36,268 nt of DNA from an uncultured Collinsella sp. (GTDB lineage: Bacteria > Actinomycetota > Coriobacteriia > Coriobacteriales > Coriobacteriaceae): NCBI GenBank assembly GCA_900553475.1, contig USEF01000002.1, positions 1 to 36,268 of the forward strand. Direction: 5' to 3'. Below are positions 16,539-24,797 of the stretch, piece by piece (position 1 is the first letter of the stretch; every line of letters begins with the position of its first letter). The notes beneath the pieces are model-generated. The model saw nothing but the letters and a program-made list of their open reading frames with translations, was not told the origin of the DNA and did no database searches. Position numbers and translations under genes: made by a program.

Positions 16539-16957
16539 GGGCATTTTTCGATACCAATTTTCTGCTCGATTGCGTGCTGCCGGGCCGGCCGGAGCATGGG
16601 GCGGCGCAAACGACCAAGGGGCTCGTTGACGTGGGACTTATCGAGGGTGTTGTTTCGGCCTGCTCTCTCAAGGACGCGTACTACATTCTTACTAAACAGG
16701 CAGGCGAGGCGCCCGCCCGCGAGGTAGTGCGCGACTGTCTTAAGAGCTACTCGGTAGAGCCTCTCGACCAAGAAGCTTGTTTTACCTCCGCCTATTCCGA
16801 TGAGCCGGACTTCGAGGACGGCTGTATCCGTGCGATGGCCGAGCGTGCCGGCGTGGACTTTATCATCACGCGTGACCGCGCTACTTTTGTGCGCTCGACC
16901 ATCAAGACCTTCTCACCTGCAGAGTTCATCCGTGCGTTTCCGATTCCGGAGGAGTAA
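16535..16957 (+). CDS. PIN-domain ribonuclease toxin, VapC-like
   Basis: A 140-residue PIN-domain protein, probably an RNase that cuts tRNA or other structured RNA when freed from its antitoxin. Acidic-site candidates: D6 in FFDTNFLLD, D47 in SLKDAYY, D95 in DFEDGCIRAM, and D114 in IITRD. Length and order match VapC. It overlaps the antitoxin gene by 4 nt. A Phd-type antitoxin with a PIN toxin is a known mixed pairing. Confidence 0.9.
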   Translation: MRAFFDTNFLLDCVLPGRPEHGAAQTTKGLVDVGLIEGVVSACSLKDAYYILTKQAGEAPAREVVRDCLKSYSVEPLDQEACFTSAYSDEPDFEDGCIRAMAERAGVDFIITRDRATFVRSTIKTFSPAEFIRAFPIPEE

Positions 16958-16997
16958 AACCGCCATATCGGGGATTGTCCTCGACATGGCGGTTATC
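16958..16997 (+). terminator. Hairpin after VapC
   Basis: aaccgccat (16958-16966) and atggcggtt (16986-16994) pair perfectly and an inner tcg-gga/tcc-tcga lengthens the stem. The T-tract is poor (TATCCTG), so termination is probable but not certain. Confidence 0.5.
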
Positions 16998-17050
16998 CTG
17001 TAGCCGACGCTCGCTAGTTGAGCTGCACTTCATGCCTGTCCGGGAGGTTC

Positions 17051-17899
17051 TTAATCGAGCACAGTAACGGGCACCGTGATCTGTGTCACGTAGGTCGCGG
17101 GGTCGTCGCTGATGATGTCGTCGATAAGGGCGATCTCGCGCGAGGGCCCGGCGGGTGCCAGGCCGTGCCCGCGCATATAGCCGAGCAGCTGCTTATAGCG
17201 CGGGCCCGCTTGCCCGTGTGTGCCGCGGAAGCTTATGGTCAGGCACCGCGCGGCGGGTCGCACCTCGACATCGCCCAGGTATTCATCGGTGTCATCGAGC
17301 AGCAAAAAGACCTCGTCGTAGCCGTCAAAGTCGCCGGCGGCGAGGCGCTCGGCGCTAATCCCGACGCCTAAGTTGCCCAGAAAGACAAAGGTCTCGTGTT
17401 GGCCTTTCTGCAGCTGACGAATCTGCCACTCCAGCGCATAGGCGTCGGTAGGGTTGACGCGTTCGCGCAACACGGCGCAGCGAAGCTCGGGCGCATCGAT
17501 TGTGCAAATGGTATCGAGCTCGGTGTTCAAGGCATTGTGCAGCAGGACAAGCCGGTTATCGATCTTGCGCGACACGCGTTCGAGTTCGCGGCGCTTGCGT
17601 TCGATGAGCTCCTGCTGCTGAGCTAGCTGTCGCTGCATGAGGTCCACATCGCGCGTGGTCACAAACTCACGGATTTGTGCGAGCGGCAAGTCAAGAACGC
17701 GCAGGTGGCTGATGGTGTTGAGGGTGGAGAGCTGCCGCGATCCGTAGTAGCGGTACCCGCTTGCCGGATCGATGTGCGCCGGGTCCAGCAAGCCCATCTG
17801 CTCGTAATGACGTAGCGTTCCCACGCTCAGGTTAAACAGGCGCGCCACCTCGCCAATGCGGAGCAAGCCCTCGGTATGTTCACTTGGCGAGTCGGTCAT
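17051..17899 (-). CDS. MerR-family regulator with GyrI-like effector domain (BmrR type)
   Basis: A 282-residue regulator. Residues 12-80 form the MerR winged helix (LRIGEVARLFNLSVGTLRHYE, trimmed; then GYRYYGSRQL), followed by the dimer coiled coil (about 85-125, LAQQQELIERKRRELERV). Residues 135-282 are a GyrI/SOUL-like drug-binding domain (FRGTHGQAGPRYKQLLGYM, ending ATYVTQITVPV). BmrR-type proteins bind bulky cationic compounds and activate a pump gene by untwisting its promoter. It is the second gene after a MATE pump (56-bp gap), whose promoter carries the expected dyad. AAAGGAG precedes the ATG at 17899. Confidence 0.9.
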   Translation of the reverse strand: MTDSPSEHTEGLLRIGEVARLFNLSVGTLRHYEQMGLLDPAHIDPASGYRYYGSRQLSTLNTISHLRVLDLPLAQIREFVTTRDVDLMQRQLAQQQELIERKRRELERVSRKIDNRLVLLHNALNTELDTICTIDAPELRCAVLRERVNPTDAYALEWQIRQLQKGQHETFVFLGNLGVGISAERLAAGDFDGYDEVFLLLDDTDEYLGDVEVRPAARCLTISFRGTHGQAGPRYKQLLGYMRGHGLAPAGPSREIALIDDIISDDPATYVTQITVPVTVLD

Positions 17900-17955
17900 G
17901 GGACCGCTCCTTTCGGTAAAAAACAGGGGAGGGGCGCCAGGCTCGCGTTGCCCCG

Positions 17956-19302
17956 CTACGCTGCCAGCTTGTCAAAAGCCCCGCGCCGGTTGAGCACGGT
18001 AAACGCGACAACACAAATGACCGCCGACAAAATCGACCCGCACGGCGAGGCGATACCCATGGGAAACAACGTATCGGAATAGGCGTTCGACAGCAGCCAC
18101 GCGCCCGGCACGCGAATGAGCGCCACGGCCAGCACGTTGTGCGCAAAGCCGATGTAGCTCTTGCCGTATGCAGCGAAAAAGCCGCTAAAGCAAATGTGGA
18201 TGCCGGCAAAAATCGCGTCGAAAATGTAGCTGTGCATATAGCCGGTGCCGGCGGCGACTACCGCGGCGTCCTTGGCAAAAAAGCCAATAAACGCCGGTGC
18301 CACCAACCACATCAGCACCGTGATCAGGCAGCCGTACACCACCGAGATCGTCATGGCGTCTTTGAGTACCTGACGTGCGCGGTCGCCCTTGCCCGCGCCG
18401 GCATTTTGCGCCGTGAGTGCGCTGACGGTGGCGCCCATGGAGCTCGGCACAATGAACAAAAAGCTGATCATCTTCTCGACCAGGCCCACAGCGGCGGCGT
18501 CGACGAGCCCGCGGTGGTTGGCGATGACGGTGATAAACATAAATGCCACCTGGATGCAGCCGTCCTGCACGGCCACGGGCACGCCGATCTTAAGGATGCT
18601 ACCGAGCACCTCGGGCTGGGGGCGCAGGTCGCTGCGCTTAACGTGGATGTTCGTGCGGCGGCTCTTGAGCCACACGAGCGCGAGGGCAACGCTGGCCGTC
18701 TGGGCGGTCACCGTGCCGAGTGCCGCGCCCACGGGGCCGAGCCCCATGTGCCCGATAAACAGAAAGTCGAGCGCGATGTTGATGATGCATGCCACGCCGA
18801 TCACGTACATAGGCGAGCGCGAATCGCCCAGCCCGCGAAAGATGGCCGAGAGGATGTTGTATGCGGCGATAAACGGAATGCCGACAAAGCAGATGCGCAG
18901 GTAGGCGGCGGTTCCTTCGACTGCCTCGGCCGGCGTGCCAATGAGCGCCACAATCTGCGGGCACAGCGCAAGCAGGATGGCGGCCAGCACCACCGAGACG
19001 CCCATAAAGAGCGTGATGGTGTTGCCGATGGCGGTCTCGGCGCGGTCGAAGCGGCGCGAACCCACGGCGTGGCCGACGACCAGCGTGGTTCCCATGGCCA
19101 GGCCCACGAGTGCCACGGTAATCATATAGAGCGTCTGAGCACCATTTGCCACGGCGGTGATGCCGGCGGCGCCGCTAAACTGCCCCATCATGTACAGGTC
19201 GGCCATGCCGTAGAGCATCTGCAAAAAGTACGAGAGCATATAGGGCAGGGCAAAGACCGCGATGGTCTTAAGGACATTGCCGCGTGTGAGGTCGTGTTCC
19301 AT
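17956..19302 (-). CDS. MATE-family multidrug/sodium antiporter
   Basis: A 448-residue inner-membrane transporter with about 12 hydrophobic spans in two similar halves. Family signs: DLTRGNVLKTIAVFALPYML at the start (residues 4-23), YGMADLYMMGQF in the first helices, and GLGDSRSPM in the middle loop (compare the FRGLGD motif of many MATE proteins). It exports drugs or cationic metabolites using a sodium or proton gradient. It is first in a two-gene minus-strand operon with the MerR regulator, so efflux is probably drug-inducible. The ribosome site before 19302 is weak. Substrate unknown. Confidence 0.93.
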   Translation of the reverse strand: MEHDLTRGNVLKTIAVFALPYMLSYFLQMLYGMADLYMMGQFSGAAGITAVANGAQTLYMITVALVGLAMGTTLVVGHAVGSRRFDRAETAIGNTITLFMGVSVVLAAILLALCPQIVALIGTPAEAVEGTAAYLRICFVGIPFIAAYNILSAIFRGLGDSRSPMYVIGVACIINIALDFLFIGHMGLGPVGAALGTVTAQTASVALALVWLKSRRTNIHVKRSDLRPQPEVLGSILKIGVPVAVQDGCIQVAFMFITVIANHRGLVDAAAVGLVEKMISFLFIVPSSMGATVSALTAQNAGAGKGDRARQVLKDAMTISVVYGCLITVLMWLVAPAFIGFFAKDAAVVAAGTGYMHSYIFDAIFAGIHICFSGFFAAYGKSYIGFAHNVLAVALIRVPGAWLLSNAYSDTLFPMGIASPCGSILSAVICVVAFTVLNRRGAFDKLAA

Positions 19303-19342
19303 GGGCGGGACTTTCTGGCTGGGTTTGTTTAGCTACCAGTGT

Positions 19343-19373
19343 AGTGAAAACCCTACAACGATTGTAGAGTCAA
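19343..19373 (-). promoter_or_regulatory. MerR-type promoter of the MATE-MerR operon
   Basis: On the minus strand TTGACT (19368-19373) is followed after a 19-bp spacer by TTCACT (19343-19348). The dyad ACCCTACAA-N3-TTGTAGAGT (19350-19370, plus strand) fills the spacer. Overlong 19-bp spacers with a central dyad are characteristic of MerR-activated promoters. Confidence 0.65.
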
Positions 19374-19453
19374 GGTTTGTGTCGGCAGTGGGACGAAAAA
19401 AGTCACGCTCTGAGTACGATGCTTTGACCCCTCCGTGCCCCTCACCTCGCCTC

Positions 19454-19518
19454 AAACCATCACAACATTCGACGTTTTTCGCCAAAAACGGGAAAAGCAT
19501 CGAATGTTGTGATGGTTT
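19454..19518. repeat. 65-bp hairpin repeat, family B copy 1
   Basis: Arms aaaccatcacaacattcga (19454-19472) and its exact complement (19500-19518); the loop contains a second hairpin cgttttt-cgcc-aaaaacg. Copy 2 (20696-20760) differs at one base of 65. The rest of the 317-bp gap from the MATE start to the next gene shows no gene. Confidence 0.9.
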
Positions 19519-19619
19519 TTCTGCCACTCGACCGGGTGGAATCGCTTTCTTGCGCACGAAGGTGTGCGGACCCGTGGGCAGGGGAATAAGGTTGGTTATC
19601 CGACTCCATTGGAGGGCTC

Positions 19620-20657
19620 ATGGACCTGCCGATCGTCCTGTCCCATAAGACCGCCTGGCTGTACCACAACGTGGCGCGCCCGTCCGAGCCGCTCTCGCGA
19701 GCAAGCAGCCTATACGATGAGGACTCGCTTGCTAACGAGGCGGAGCCGACCGCGAGCCTGCCCAAATTGGGACTCGATGCCAAGGGGCTGAGGGCTTCAA
19801 CGGCAGTTGGGATCGTTACCGACTATCTGGTCTCGATCGGTATTCCACGAGAAGAGCTCGATCATGTCGACACGCTCGTCAACTTCGATTTTGAGCGCTC
19901 GACGCCGGCTGGATTTAGGTGCCACGTGTTTGGAGCGCCGGTACCTCCATGCCATCTTATCGAGGTGGCAGAGGGCCTTCTAGTGGTTGATGAGGCCATA
20001 TGCTTTGTCCAAGCGGGTTCGTGGATGAGTGAGCCCGAGCAGCTGGAATATGGCTACGAAATCTGCGCCCGATACCATTTGAATCATGTGTCGACAGGCG
20101 ATTATATCGAGATGGGGCAGAGGTATACCGTTGCCGACTTGATTGCTTATTGTAATGAGAACCGATCTCGTCAGGGGGCTATACGCGCGGTCGCCGTGCT
20201 CAAACGTGTGCACGATGGCGCGCGGTCGCCCATGGAGACGGCCACCGCAATCATGGTCGTAGCAAAACGTTCCCAGGGCGGGCTGGGATACGCCAAGATC
20301 GAGCTCAACCATCGGGTCGATGTTCCCAACGAGTTCAAATATCTCGCTAAGGCCGGGTATTTCGAGATCGACGTATATGCGCCTGCGAGTGGTACGGGGA
20401 TTGAATACAACGGCTCGGACCATCTTGATAAACAGCGCAGCGCGTCGGATGCGGAGCGTATGACCGTGCTGAGCGCGCTGGGCTTTAGGACGATCGTCCT
20501 CACCGGGACTCAGTTTGCCCACCAGCTGCAATTGCACCGGGCGATGAATGCCATCGCGCTCGCTATGGGTCTCAAGTGCGACCGAAGCGAGGTGTTTCAG
20601 AAACGTCAGAACGACCTGCGAGAGTTCGTGATTCGGCACTGGGACGGTGGCCTTTAG
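19620..20657 (+). CDS. PD-(D/E)XK nuclease-like protein, AbiEi/DUF559-like architecture
   Basis: A 345-residue protein I cannot name to family. The middle (about 95-150; RCHVFGAPVPPCHLIEVAEGL, then VDEAICFVQAGS) resembles the central part of AbiEi-type actinobacterial proteins. The C-terminal 100 residues look like a restriction-endonuclease fold: FEIDVYAPASGTGIEYNGSDHL supplies a D...E-x-Y pattern (EIDV, then IEYNG), followed by a helix with Asp/Arg and a final strand FRTIVLTGTQF, similar to DUF559/Vsr-like proteins. No partner toxin or methylase is adjacent. GGAGGG at 19611-19616 precedes the ATG. The gene is bracketed by two nearly identical 65-bp hairpins. Could be a solitary defence nuclease or a domesticated toxin part. 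Confidence 0.6.
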   Translation: MDLPIVLSHKTAWLYHNVARPSEPLSRASSLYDEDSLANEAEPTASLPKLGLDAKGLRASTAVGIVTDYLVSIGIPREELDHVDTLVNFDFERSTPAGFRCHVFGAPVPPCHLIEVAEGLLVVDEAICFVQAGSWMSEPEQLEYGYEICARYHLNHVSTGDYIEMGQRYTVADLIAYCNENRSRQGAIRAVAVLKRVHDGARSPMETATAIMVVAKRSQGGLGYAKIELNHRVDVPNEFKYLAKAGYFEIDVYAPASGTGIEYNGSDHLDKQRSASDAERMTVLSALGFRTIVLTGTQFAHQLQLHRAMNAIALAMGLKCDRSEVFQKRQNDLREFVIRHWDGGL

Positions 20658-20695
20658 GGGCGCTTTGGCCCTTCTGCGGGGTGCCGTGGGCAGGC

Positions 20696-20760
20696 AAACC
20701 ATCACAACATTCGACGTTTTTCGCCAAAAACGGGAAAAGCATCGAATGTTGTGACGGTTT
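20696..20760. repeat. 65-bp hairpin repeat, family B copy 2
   Basis: Same orientation and sequence as 19454-19518 except C for T in the right arm (gacgg for gatgg), including an identical loop. It begins 38 bp after the nuclease-like gene ends. Confidence 0.9.
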
Positions 20761-20803
20761 GTGTGTTGAGGATGGGCTTGGAAAGTCCGTTTTGCTCGAA
20801 GTG

Positions 20804-20833
20804 ACCCGTCCTGTCGTACGGGTGTCGGCAGGA
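20804..20833 (+). promoter_or_regulatory. Alternative hairpins upstream of moaA
   Basis: acccgt (20804-20809) can pair with acgggt (20818-20823); alternatively tcctgtcg (20809-20816) pairs with cggcagga (20826-20833) with one G-T pair. The two stems exclude each other. TATTAT at 20847-20852 could be a -10, in which case these hairpins lie upstream of the transcript. It does not match a Moco riboswitch that I could verify. Confidence 0.3.
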
Positions 20834-20892
20834 TTCTCCCGTGGGGTATTATGTTTTCCGAAGAATAAAACGCCGCGTGAGGGGAGGGCTGC

Positions 20893-21948
20893 GTGGACGG
20901 GCACGTGCAACATGACGGCTTTGGCCGCGATATCAACTACCTGCGCATTGCCGTTACCGACAAGTGCAATTTCCGCTGCATCTATTGCATGCCGGCCGAT
21001 GGCGTGGCGCCCCGCGCGCACGACGAGCTGCTCAGCGCCGAGGAAATCGCCCGCTTTGTGCGCTTGGTGGCGGGGGAGGGCATTCGCCGCGTGCGCCTGA
21101 CGGGCGGCGAGCCGCTGGTCAGCCGCCGCATCATCCCGCTTATTCGTGACATCCGCGCGATCCCGCAGATCGAGGACATCTCGCTCACCACCAATGGCGC
21201 CCTGCTGCCCAAGCTAGCGCCGCAGCTCAAAGATGCCGGGCTTAACCGCGTCAACATTTCGCTCGATACGCTCGACCCTACGCTCTTTGGAAAGATCACG
21301 CGCCTGGGCCGGCTCGAACAGACCATGGCCGGCATCGACGCGGCGCTGGCTTGGGGCTTTGAGCCCGTTAAGGTCAACAGCGTTGTTGTACGCCGGCTCA
21401 ACCAGGATGTGACGGCCCTCGCGCGGCTCACGCTCGACCGCCCCATCCATCTGCGGTTTATCGAATACATGCCCATCGGCGACGAGCACACGAGCTCGCA
21501 TTGCGCTGTGGACCCTCACGCGCCCGCGCTCAATCCTGAGCTGTGGGACGCGAGCGATACCGTGCCGAGCGATGAGCTGCGGGCGCGCATCAATGCCGGG
21601 GGCACCGCGGCGGGACTGGGCGAGCTCGAGCCGCTCGACATCAACGACGCTCCTGCCGGCGCGGGCCCTGCGCGCTATTGGCACTTTCCGGGCGCGGCGG
21701 GTACGGTCGGCTTTATTAGCGCCATGTCCAACCATTTTTGTGCGAATTGCAACCGTCTGCGCCTGACGGCCGATGGTAACGTGCGTCCGTGCCTGTTCAG
21801 CGATGCCGAGTATTCGGTACGTGAGGCGCTGCGCCGTGGTGATGATATGCAGGTACTTTCGATTTGGCGCGATGCCGTGGCCCACAAACCGCAGGAACAC
21901 GCGATAATTGAGGGCACGCAACGATTTATGTCTCAAATCGGAGGATGA
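20893..21948 (+). CDS. moaA: GTP 3',8-cyclase (radical SAM), molybdenum cofactor step 1
   Basis: A 351-residue radical-SAM enzyme that, with MoaC, converts GTP to cyclic pyranopterin monophosphate. N-terminal cluster cysteines C25, C29 and C32 in DKCNFRCIYC; C-terminal cluster cysteines C283, C286 and C300 in FCANCNRLRL and VRPCL. RLTGGEPL and SLDTLDP are family motifs. It ends with SQIGG: the C-terminal double glycine normally needed for activity is present. The GTG start at 20893 follows GGGGAGGG. The next gene starts 4 bp after the stop, so MoaA and MoaC are made together. The 130 bp upstream hold a family B hairpin and small dyads. Confidence 0.96.
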   Translation: MDGHVQHDGFGRDINYLRIAVTDKCNFRCIYCMPADGVAPRAHDELLSAEEIARFVRLVAGEGIRRVRLTGGEPLVSRRIIPLIRDIRAIPQIEDISLTTNGALLPKLAPQLKDAGLNRVNISLDTLDPTLFGKITRLGRLEQTMAGIDAALAWGFEPVKVNSVVVRRLNQDVTALARLTLDRPIHLRFIEYMPIGDEHTSSHCAVDPHAPALNPELWDASDTVPSDELRARINAGGTAAGLGELEPLDINDAPAGAGPARYWHFPGAAGTVGFISAMSNHFCANCNRLRLTADGNVRPCLFSDAEYSVREALRRGDDMQVLSIWRDAVAHKPQEHAIIEGTQRFMSQIGG

Positions 21949-21952
21949 TCAT

Positions 21953-23251
21953 ATGGCCAAGAGCAGGTACGCCGATGCCACCAAGGCCGCTCGCAGGGCC
22001 GCGATGTCTGCCCACAAAGTCACGGCTGCGGCCAGCGATGCCGTTGCAGGCGCGCAGCCGACTGCCAGCGCTGCCACCGAGCCCGCCCGTGACGCCCGTC
22101 GCGACGAGCTGACGCACGTGGACGCCAAGGGCGAGGTACGCATGGTCGACGTGTCCGACAAGGCCGAGACTCATCGCATTGCCATCGCCGAGGGTACCAT
22201 CCTCATGCATCCCGAGACGCAGACCATGGTGCTGCAGGACCGCGCCAAAAAGGGCGACGTGCTTGCCTGCGCACGCGTGGCGGGCATCATGGCCATCAAG
22301 CGCACGAGCGACATCATTCCCATGTGCCATCCGTTGCTCATTACCAAGAGCAAGTGCGATATTGCGCCCATCGCTCCGGCGGGGACGCCGACCGAGGACG
22401 TGCCCGAGGGCTGGGCGCCGGCGCGCACAGACGGGCAGGTTGGCTTTCACGTACTGGTCACGGCGGGCGTGACGGGCAAGACGGGTATCGAGATGGAGGC
22501 CCTGACTGGAGCGAGTGCTGCGTGCCTAACGATCTATGACATGTGCAAGGCCGTCGATCGCGGCATGGAGATTGTCGACGTGCGCCTGTTGCACAAGGAG
22601 GGCGGCCGCTCGGGCGTGTGGGATCGTGCAGAGCGTCAGGCTGCTGCCGTTGAGTCCGTGGCCGCTGACGGTGCCGCGCCCGCGAGCGCACCTGTCGCCG
22701 TCGCGCCCGCAGCTCCCACTCCGGCCGTCCCCGCGATCGCGTTTATCGGCTACCAAAACTCGGGCAAGACCACGCTCGTCGAGAAGGTTATCGCCGAGCT
22801 CACCCGCCGCGGCCTGCGCGTGGGCTCACTCAAGCATCACGGGCATCACGGCTTTGATATCGACGTGCCCGCTAAGGACACCTGGCGCCATCACCAGGCC
22901 GGATCCAAGCACGTGGGACTCATCTGCGCCACGCGCTGGGCGGAGTACGCCGACACGCGCGAGGAGGACGAGATGCCCGCGCGCGAGCTGCTGTCGCGCT
23001 ACAACGATGTCGACGTGGTGATCATCGAGGGCTACAAGACCGAGGGCTTCGACAACATCGTCGTCGCGCGCTCCGGTGTCGACCGTCTGCGCGGCAAGAG
23101 CTCGCTCGACCTGGTCGACGGTCACACGCTGGCCCTTGCCTGCAACGAATCCCTGGCGCGTCAGGCCTTCGACGCAGGCTTTGCGACCCGAGCCATCAAC
23201 ATCAACGACGCCCGAGCTATCTGCGATCTTATCCAAGACCATCTGGCCTAA
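21953..23251 (+). CDS. Fused MoaC-MobB molybdenum-cofactor protein
   Basis: A 432-residue two-enzyme fusion. Residues 1-50 are an Ala-rich extension. Residues 51-225 are MoaC (cyclic pyranopterin monophosphate synthase): THVDAKGEVRMVDVSDK, MCHPLLITK (124-132), KTGIEMEALTGASAA and CLTIYDMCKAVD, then LLHKEGGRSG. A Pro/Ala linker (about 236-260) leads to residues 261-432, a MobB P-loop domain: Walker A GYQNSGKTT (266-274), GSLKHHGHHGFDID and VVIIEGYK. MobB assists addition of the guanine dinucleotide to Moco. Both active regions look intact. GGAGGAT precedes ATG 21953. It is coupled to moaA (4-bp gap). Confidence 0.92.
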   Translation: MAKSRYADATKAARRAAMSAHKVTAAASDAVAGAQPTASAATEPARDARRDELTHVDAKGEVRMVDVSDKAETHRIAIAEGTILMHPETQTMVLQDRAKKGDVLACARVAGIMAIKRTSDIIPMCHPLLITKSKCDIAPIAPAGTPTEDVPEGWAPARTDGQVGFHVLVTAGVTGKTGIEMEALTGASAACLTIYDMCKAVDRGMEIVDVRLLHKEGGRSGVWDRAERQAAAVESVAADGAAPASAPVAVAPAAPTPAVPAIAFIGYQNSGKTTLVEKVIAELTRRGLRVGSLKHHGHHGFDIDVPAKDTWRHHQAGSKHVGLICATRWAEYADTREEDEMPARELLSRYNDVDVVIIEGYKTEGFDNIVVARSGVDRLRGKSSLDLVDGHTLALACNESLARQAFDAGFATRAININDARAICDLIQDHLA

Positions 23252-23309
23252 AACCAGCCAAAAAGGGACAGGTTTGTTTTGGCAGGTTTTATCTGGGCAA
23301 ACGTCACTT

Positions 23310-23353
23310 CCACCACAAAGGGGCCAGGAACCTTTGTGGTGGTTTTTGCTTTG
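23310..23353 (+). terminator. Terminator-like hairpin repeat, family C copy 1
   Basis: ccaccacaaagg (23310-23321) pairs with cctttgtggtgg (23331-23342) around a 9-nt loop ggccaggaa, followed by TTTTTGCTTT. The same arms, loop start and T-tract recur at 24895. It lies after the moaC-mobB stop and before the MFS gene; no gene is seen in the remaining 23354-23516. Confidence 0.85.
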
Positions 23354-23516
23354 GTAGATGTGTGGGACATGCCTTACAATCTACCAAGTAGTTCATGACG
23401 GGCGAAAAACGGAGAGAAGGGGCTTGATGCGTCCTTAATGTTTCATGCGGATAGATTGATTTGACAGACGGTGGCGAAAGCCCGCCGCCCGTATTCGTAT
23501 GAAACAAGGAGTCTCC

Positions 23517-24797
23517 ATGCTCGCCTCCCTTTTCTCAAAGCCTCAATCATCGCTGTCCGTGCAGGCCAAGCGCCTGGTGGCGATGCGCTTTCTCATCTAC
23601 ACCGGTTTTCAGACCAGCTACTTTATCGGCGTCATCGGAACGCTCACCTATGCAGACGGCGCTTCGGTCGTCGCGACATCGCTGGCCGTCCTGTTTATGA
23701 ACGCATTCGTGATCTTGGGATCCTTTGCGGGTGGCGCGGCGCTCGACGCCTGGGGTCCGCGCCGTCATTTCCGGGCGAGTATCGTCGGCACGTTGGCAAC
23801 CGGCGCGGCAATTCTCGCCTTTGGCAGCGCGACCGGCATCGTCCTGCTCGGCGCGGTGCTCCTGGGCTTCGTGATGGGGTTTGCCCAGCCCATCGCCACG
23901 TCCTATCCGGCATATCTCACCGATGATCCCGTCGAGCTCAAAGACATCAACTCCGCCATCGCCATGTTCTCAAACGTGAGTATCATTGTTGGCCCCACGC
24001 TGGGCGGCTTTGTCGCAGCTGCTGCGTCGTCGCGTGCGGTGTTCGTGCTCATGATGATCTTTACCGTACTGGCGCTCGTCGCCGGTTGGGGCTTTAGGCC
24101 GCAGACCAGCCATGTCGCCGGGGATGCGGATGCCGATTCGGCAGAGGAAGGGGAGCGTGCGGGACAAAGTCCCGATCCCAACGCATCTTCCCGCGCTACC
24201 TTCGCAGCCAGCATCAAGACGGTCTTCACCAACAGCGTCCTCGCCCTGCTGTTCTGCATTATTTTCCTTTCAAACTTTGGCTACGGTGCCTTCGATCCGC
24301 TGGAGTCGTTCTTCTACCGCGATGTCCTGGGCGTCGGTGTCGAATGGATGGGCTGGCTCTCGTCGGCCTCGGGCGTGGGCGCGGTGCTGGGCGCCGTCGT
24401 TGCGCTCCGTTTGCCGCCGCACCTGGTCAACCTTAAAACGCTGCTCGTGGCGCTTATATCCGTGGGCCTGGGAAGTTTGCTCTACGTGGGAACGCCGTAC
24501 GTGGGCGTAGCCCTTGTCGGCCAGATTGTCCTGGGCGTGGCCTGGGGCGTTGTCAACCCGCTCCACAACACGATCGTGCAAACGACGGCCCCGCTCGAGC
24601 AGCTCGGTCGCGTCAACTCGGTCATGGGTTTTGGCAACATGTTTGCCGGCGTGGCCCCGCTGGCGATTGCCCCGTGGCTGGCGGCGACGTTTGGCGTGCA
24701 GCAGACGCTCATCGGAGCGGGCGCGGTCGTGACGGCGGTTCCCGCGGCGTTGCTGCTATTTGGTCGCCGGCATTTGGATCGTGCCGCAAAGCAGTAA
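23517..24797 (+). CDS. MFS transporter
   Basis: A 426-residue major facilitator with about 11-12 hydrophobic spans split by an acidic cytoplasmic loop (GDADADSAEEGERAG, about residues 205-222). RFLIYTGFQTSYFIG opens helix 1 and DAWGPRRHFRAS is the loop 2-3 region, with the basic residues typical of MFS. The second half includes GFGNMFAGVAPLAI. The best start is ATG 23517, placed by AAGGAG at 23504-23509; the in-frame ATG at 23499 lies upstream of that site. Substrate unknown; the nearest relatives by look are drug-resistance or unassigned exporters. A hairpin repeat starts at the base after its stop codon. Confidence 0.85.
   Translation: MLASLFSKPQSSLSVQAKRLVAMRFLIYTGFQTSYFIGVIGTLTYADGASVVATSLAVLFMNAFVILGSFAGGAALDAWGPRRHFRASIVGTLATGAAILAFGSATGIVLLGAVLLGFVMGFAQPIATSYPAYLTDDPVELKDINSAIAMFSNVSIIVGPTLGGFVAAAASSRAVFVLMMIFTVLALVAGWGFRPQTSHVAGDADADSAEEGERAGQSPDPNASSRATFAASIKTVFTNSVLALLFCIIFLSNFGYGAFDPLESFFYRDVLGVGVEWMGWLSSASGVGAVLGAVVALRLPPHLVNLKTLLVALISVGLGSLLYVGTPYVGVALVGQIVLGVAWGVVNPLHNTIVQTTAPLEQLGRVNSVMGFGNMFAGVAPLAIAPWLAATFGVQQTLIGAGAVVTAVPAALLLFGRRHLDRAAKQ

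Noticed and set aside
18139..19332. Plus-strand open frame opposite the MATE gene
   Set aside because: His/Ala/Gly-rich shadow of a conserved membrane protein; no family features.
19620..20657. REP-associated tyrosine transposase (RAYT)
   Set aside because: The HUH-type HxH and catalytic Tyr pattern of RAYTs is not seen; the C-terminus looks like a PD-(D/E)XK fold instead.
20761..20892. Moco riboswitch before moaA
   Set aside because: Only small dyads are visible; I could not match the conserved Moco motif, so it is listed only as alternative hairpins.
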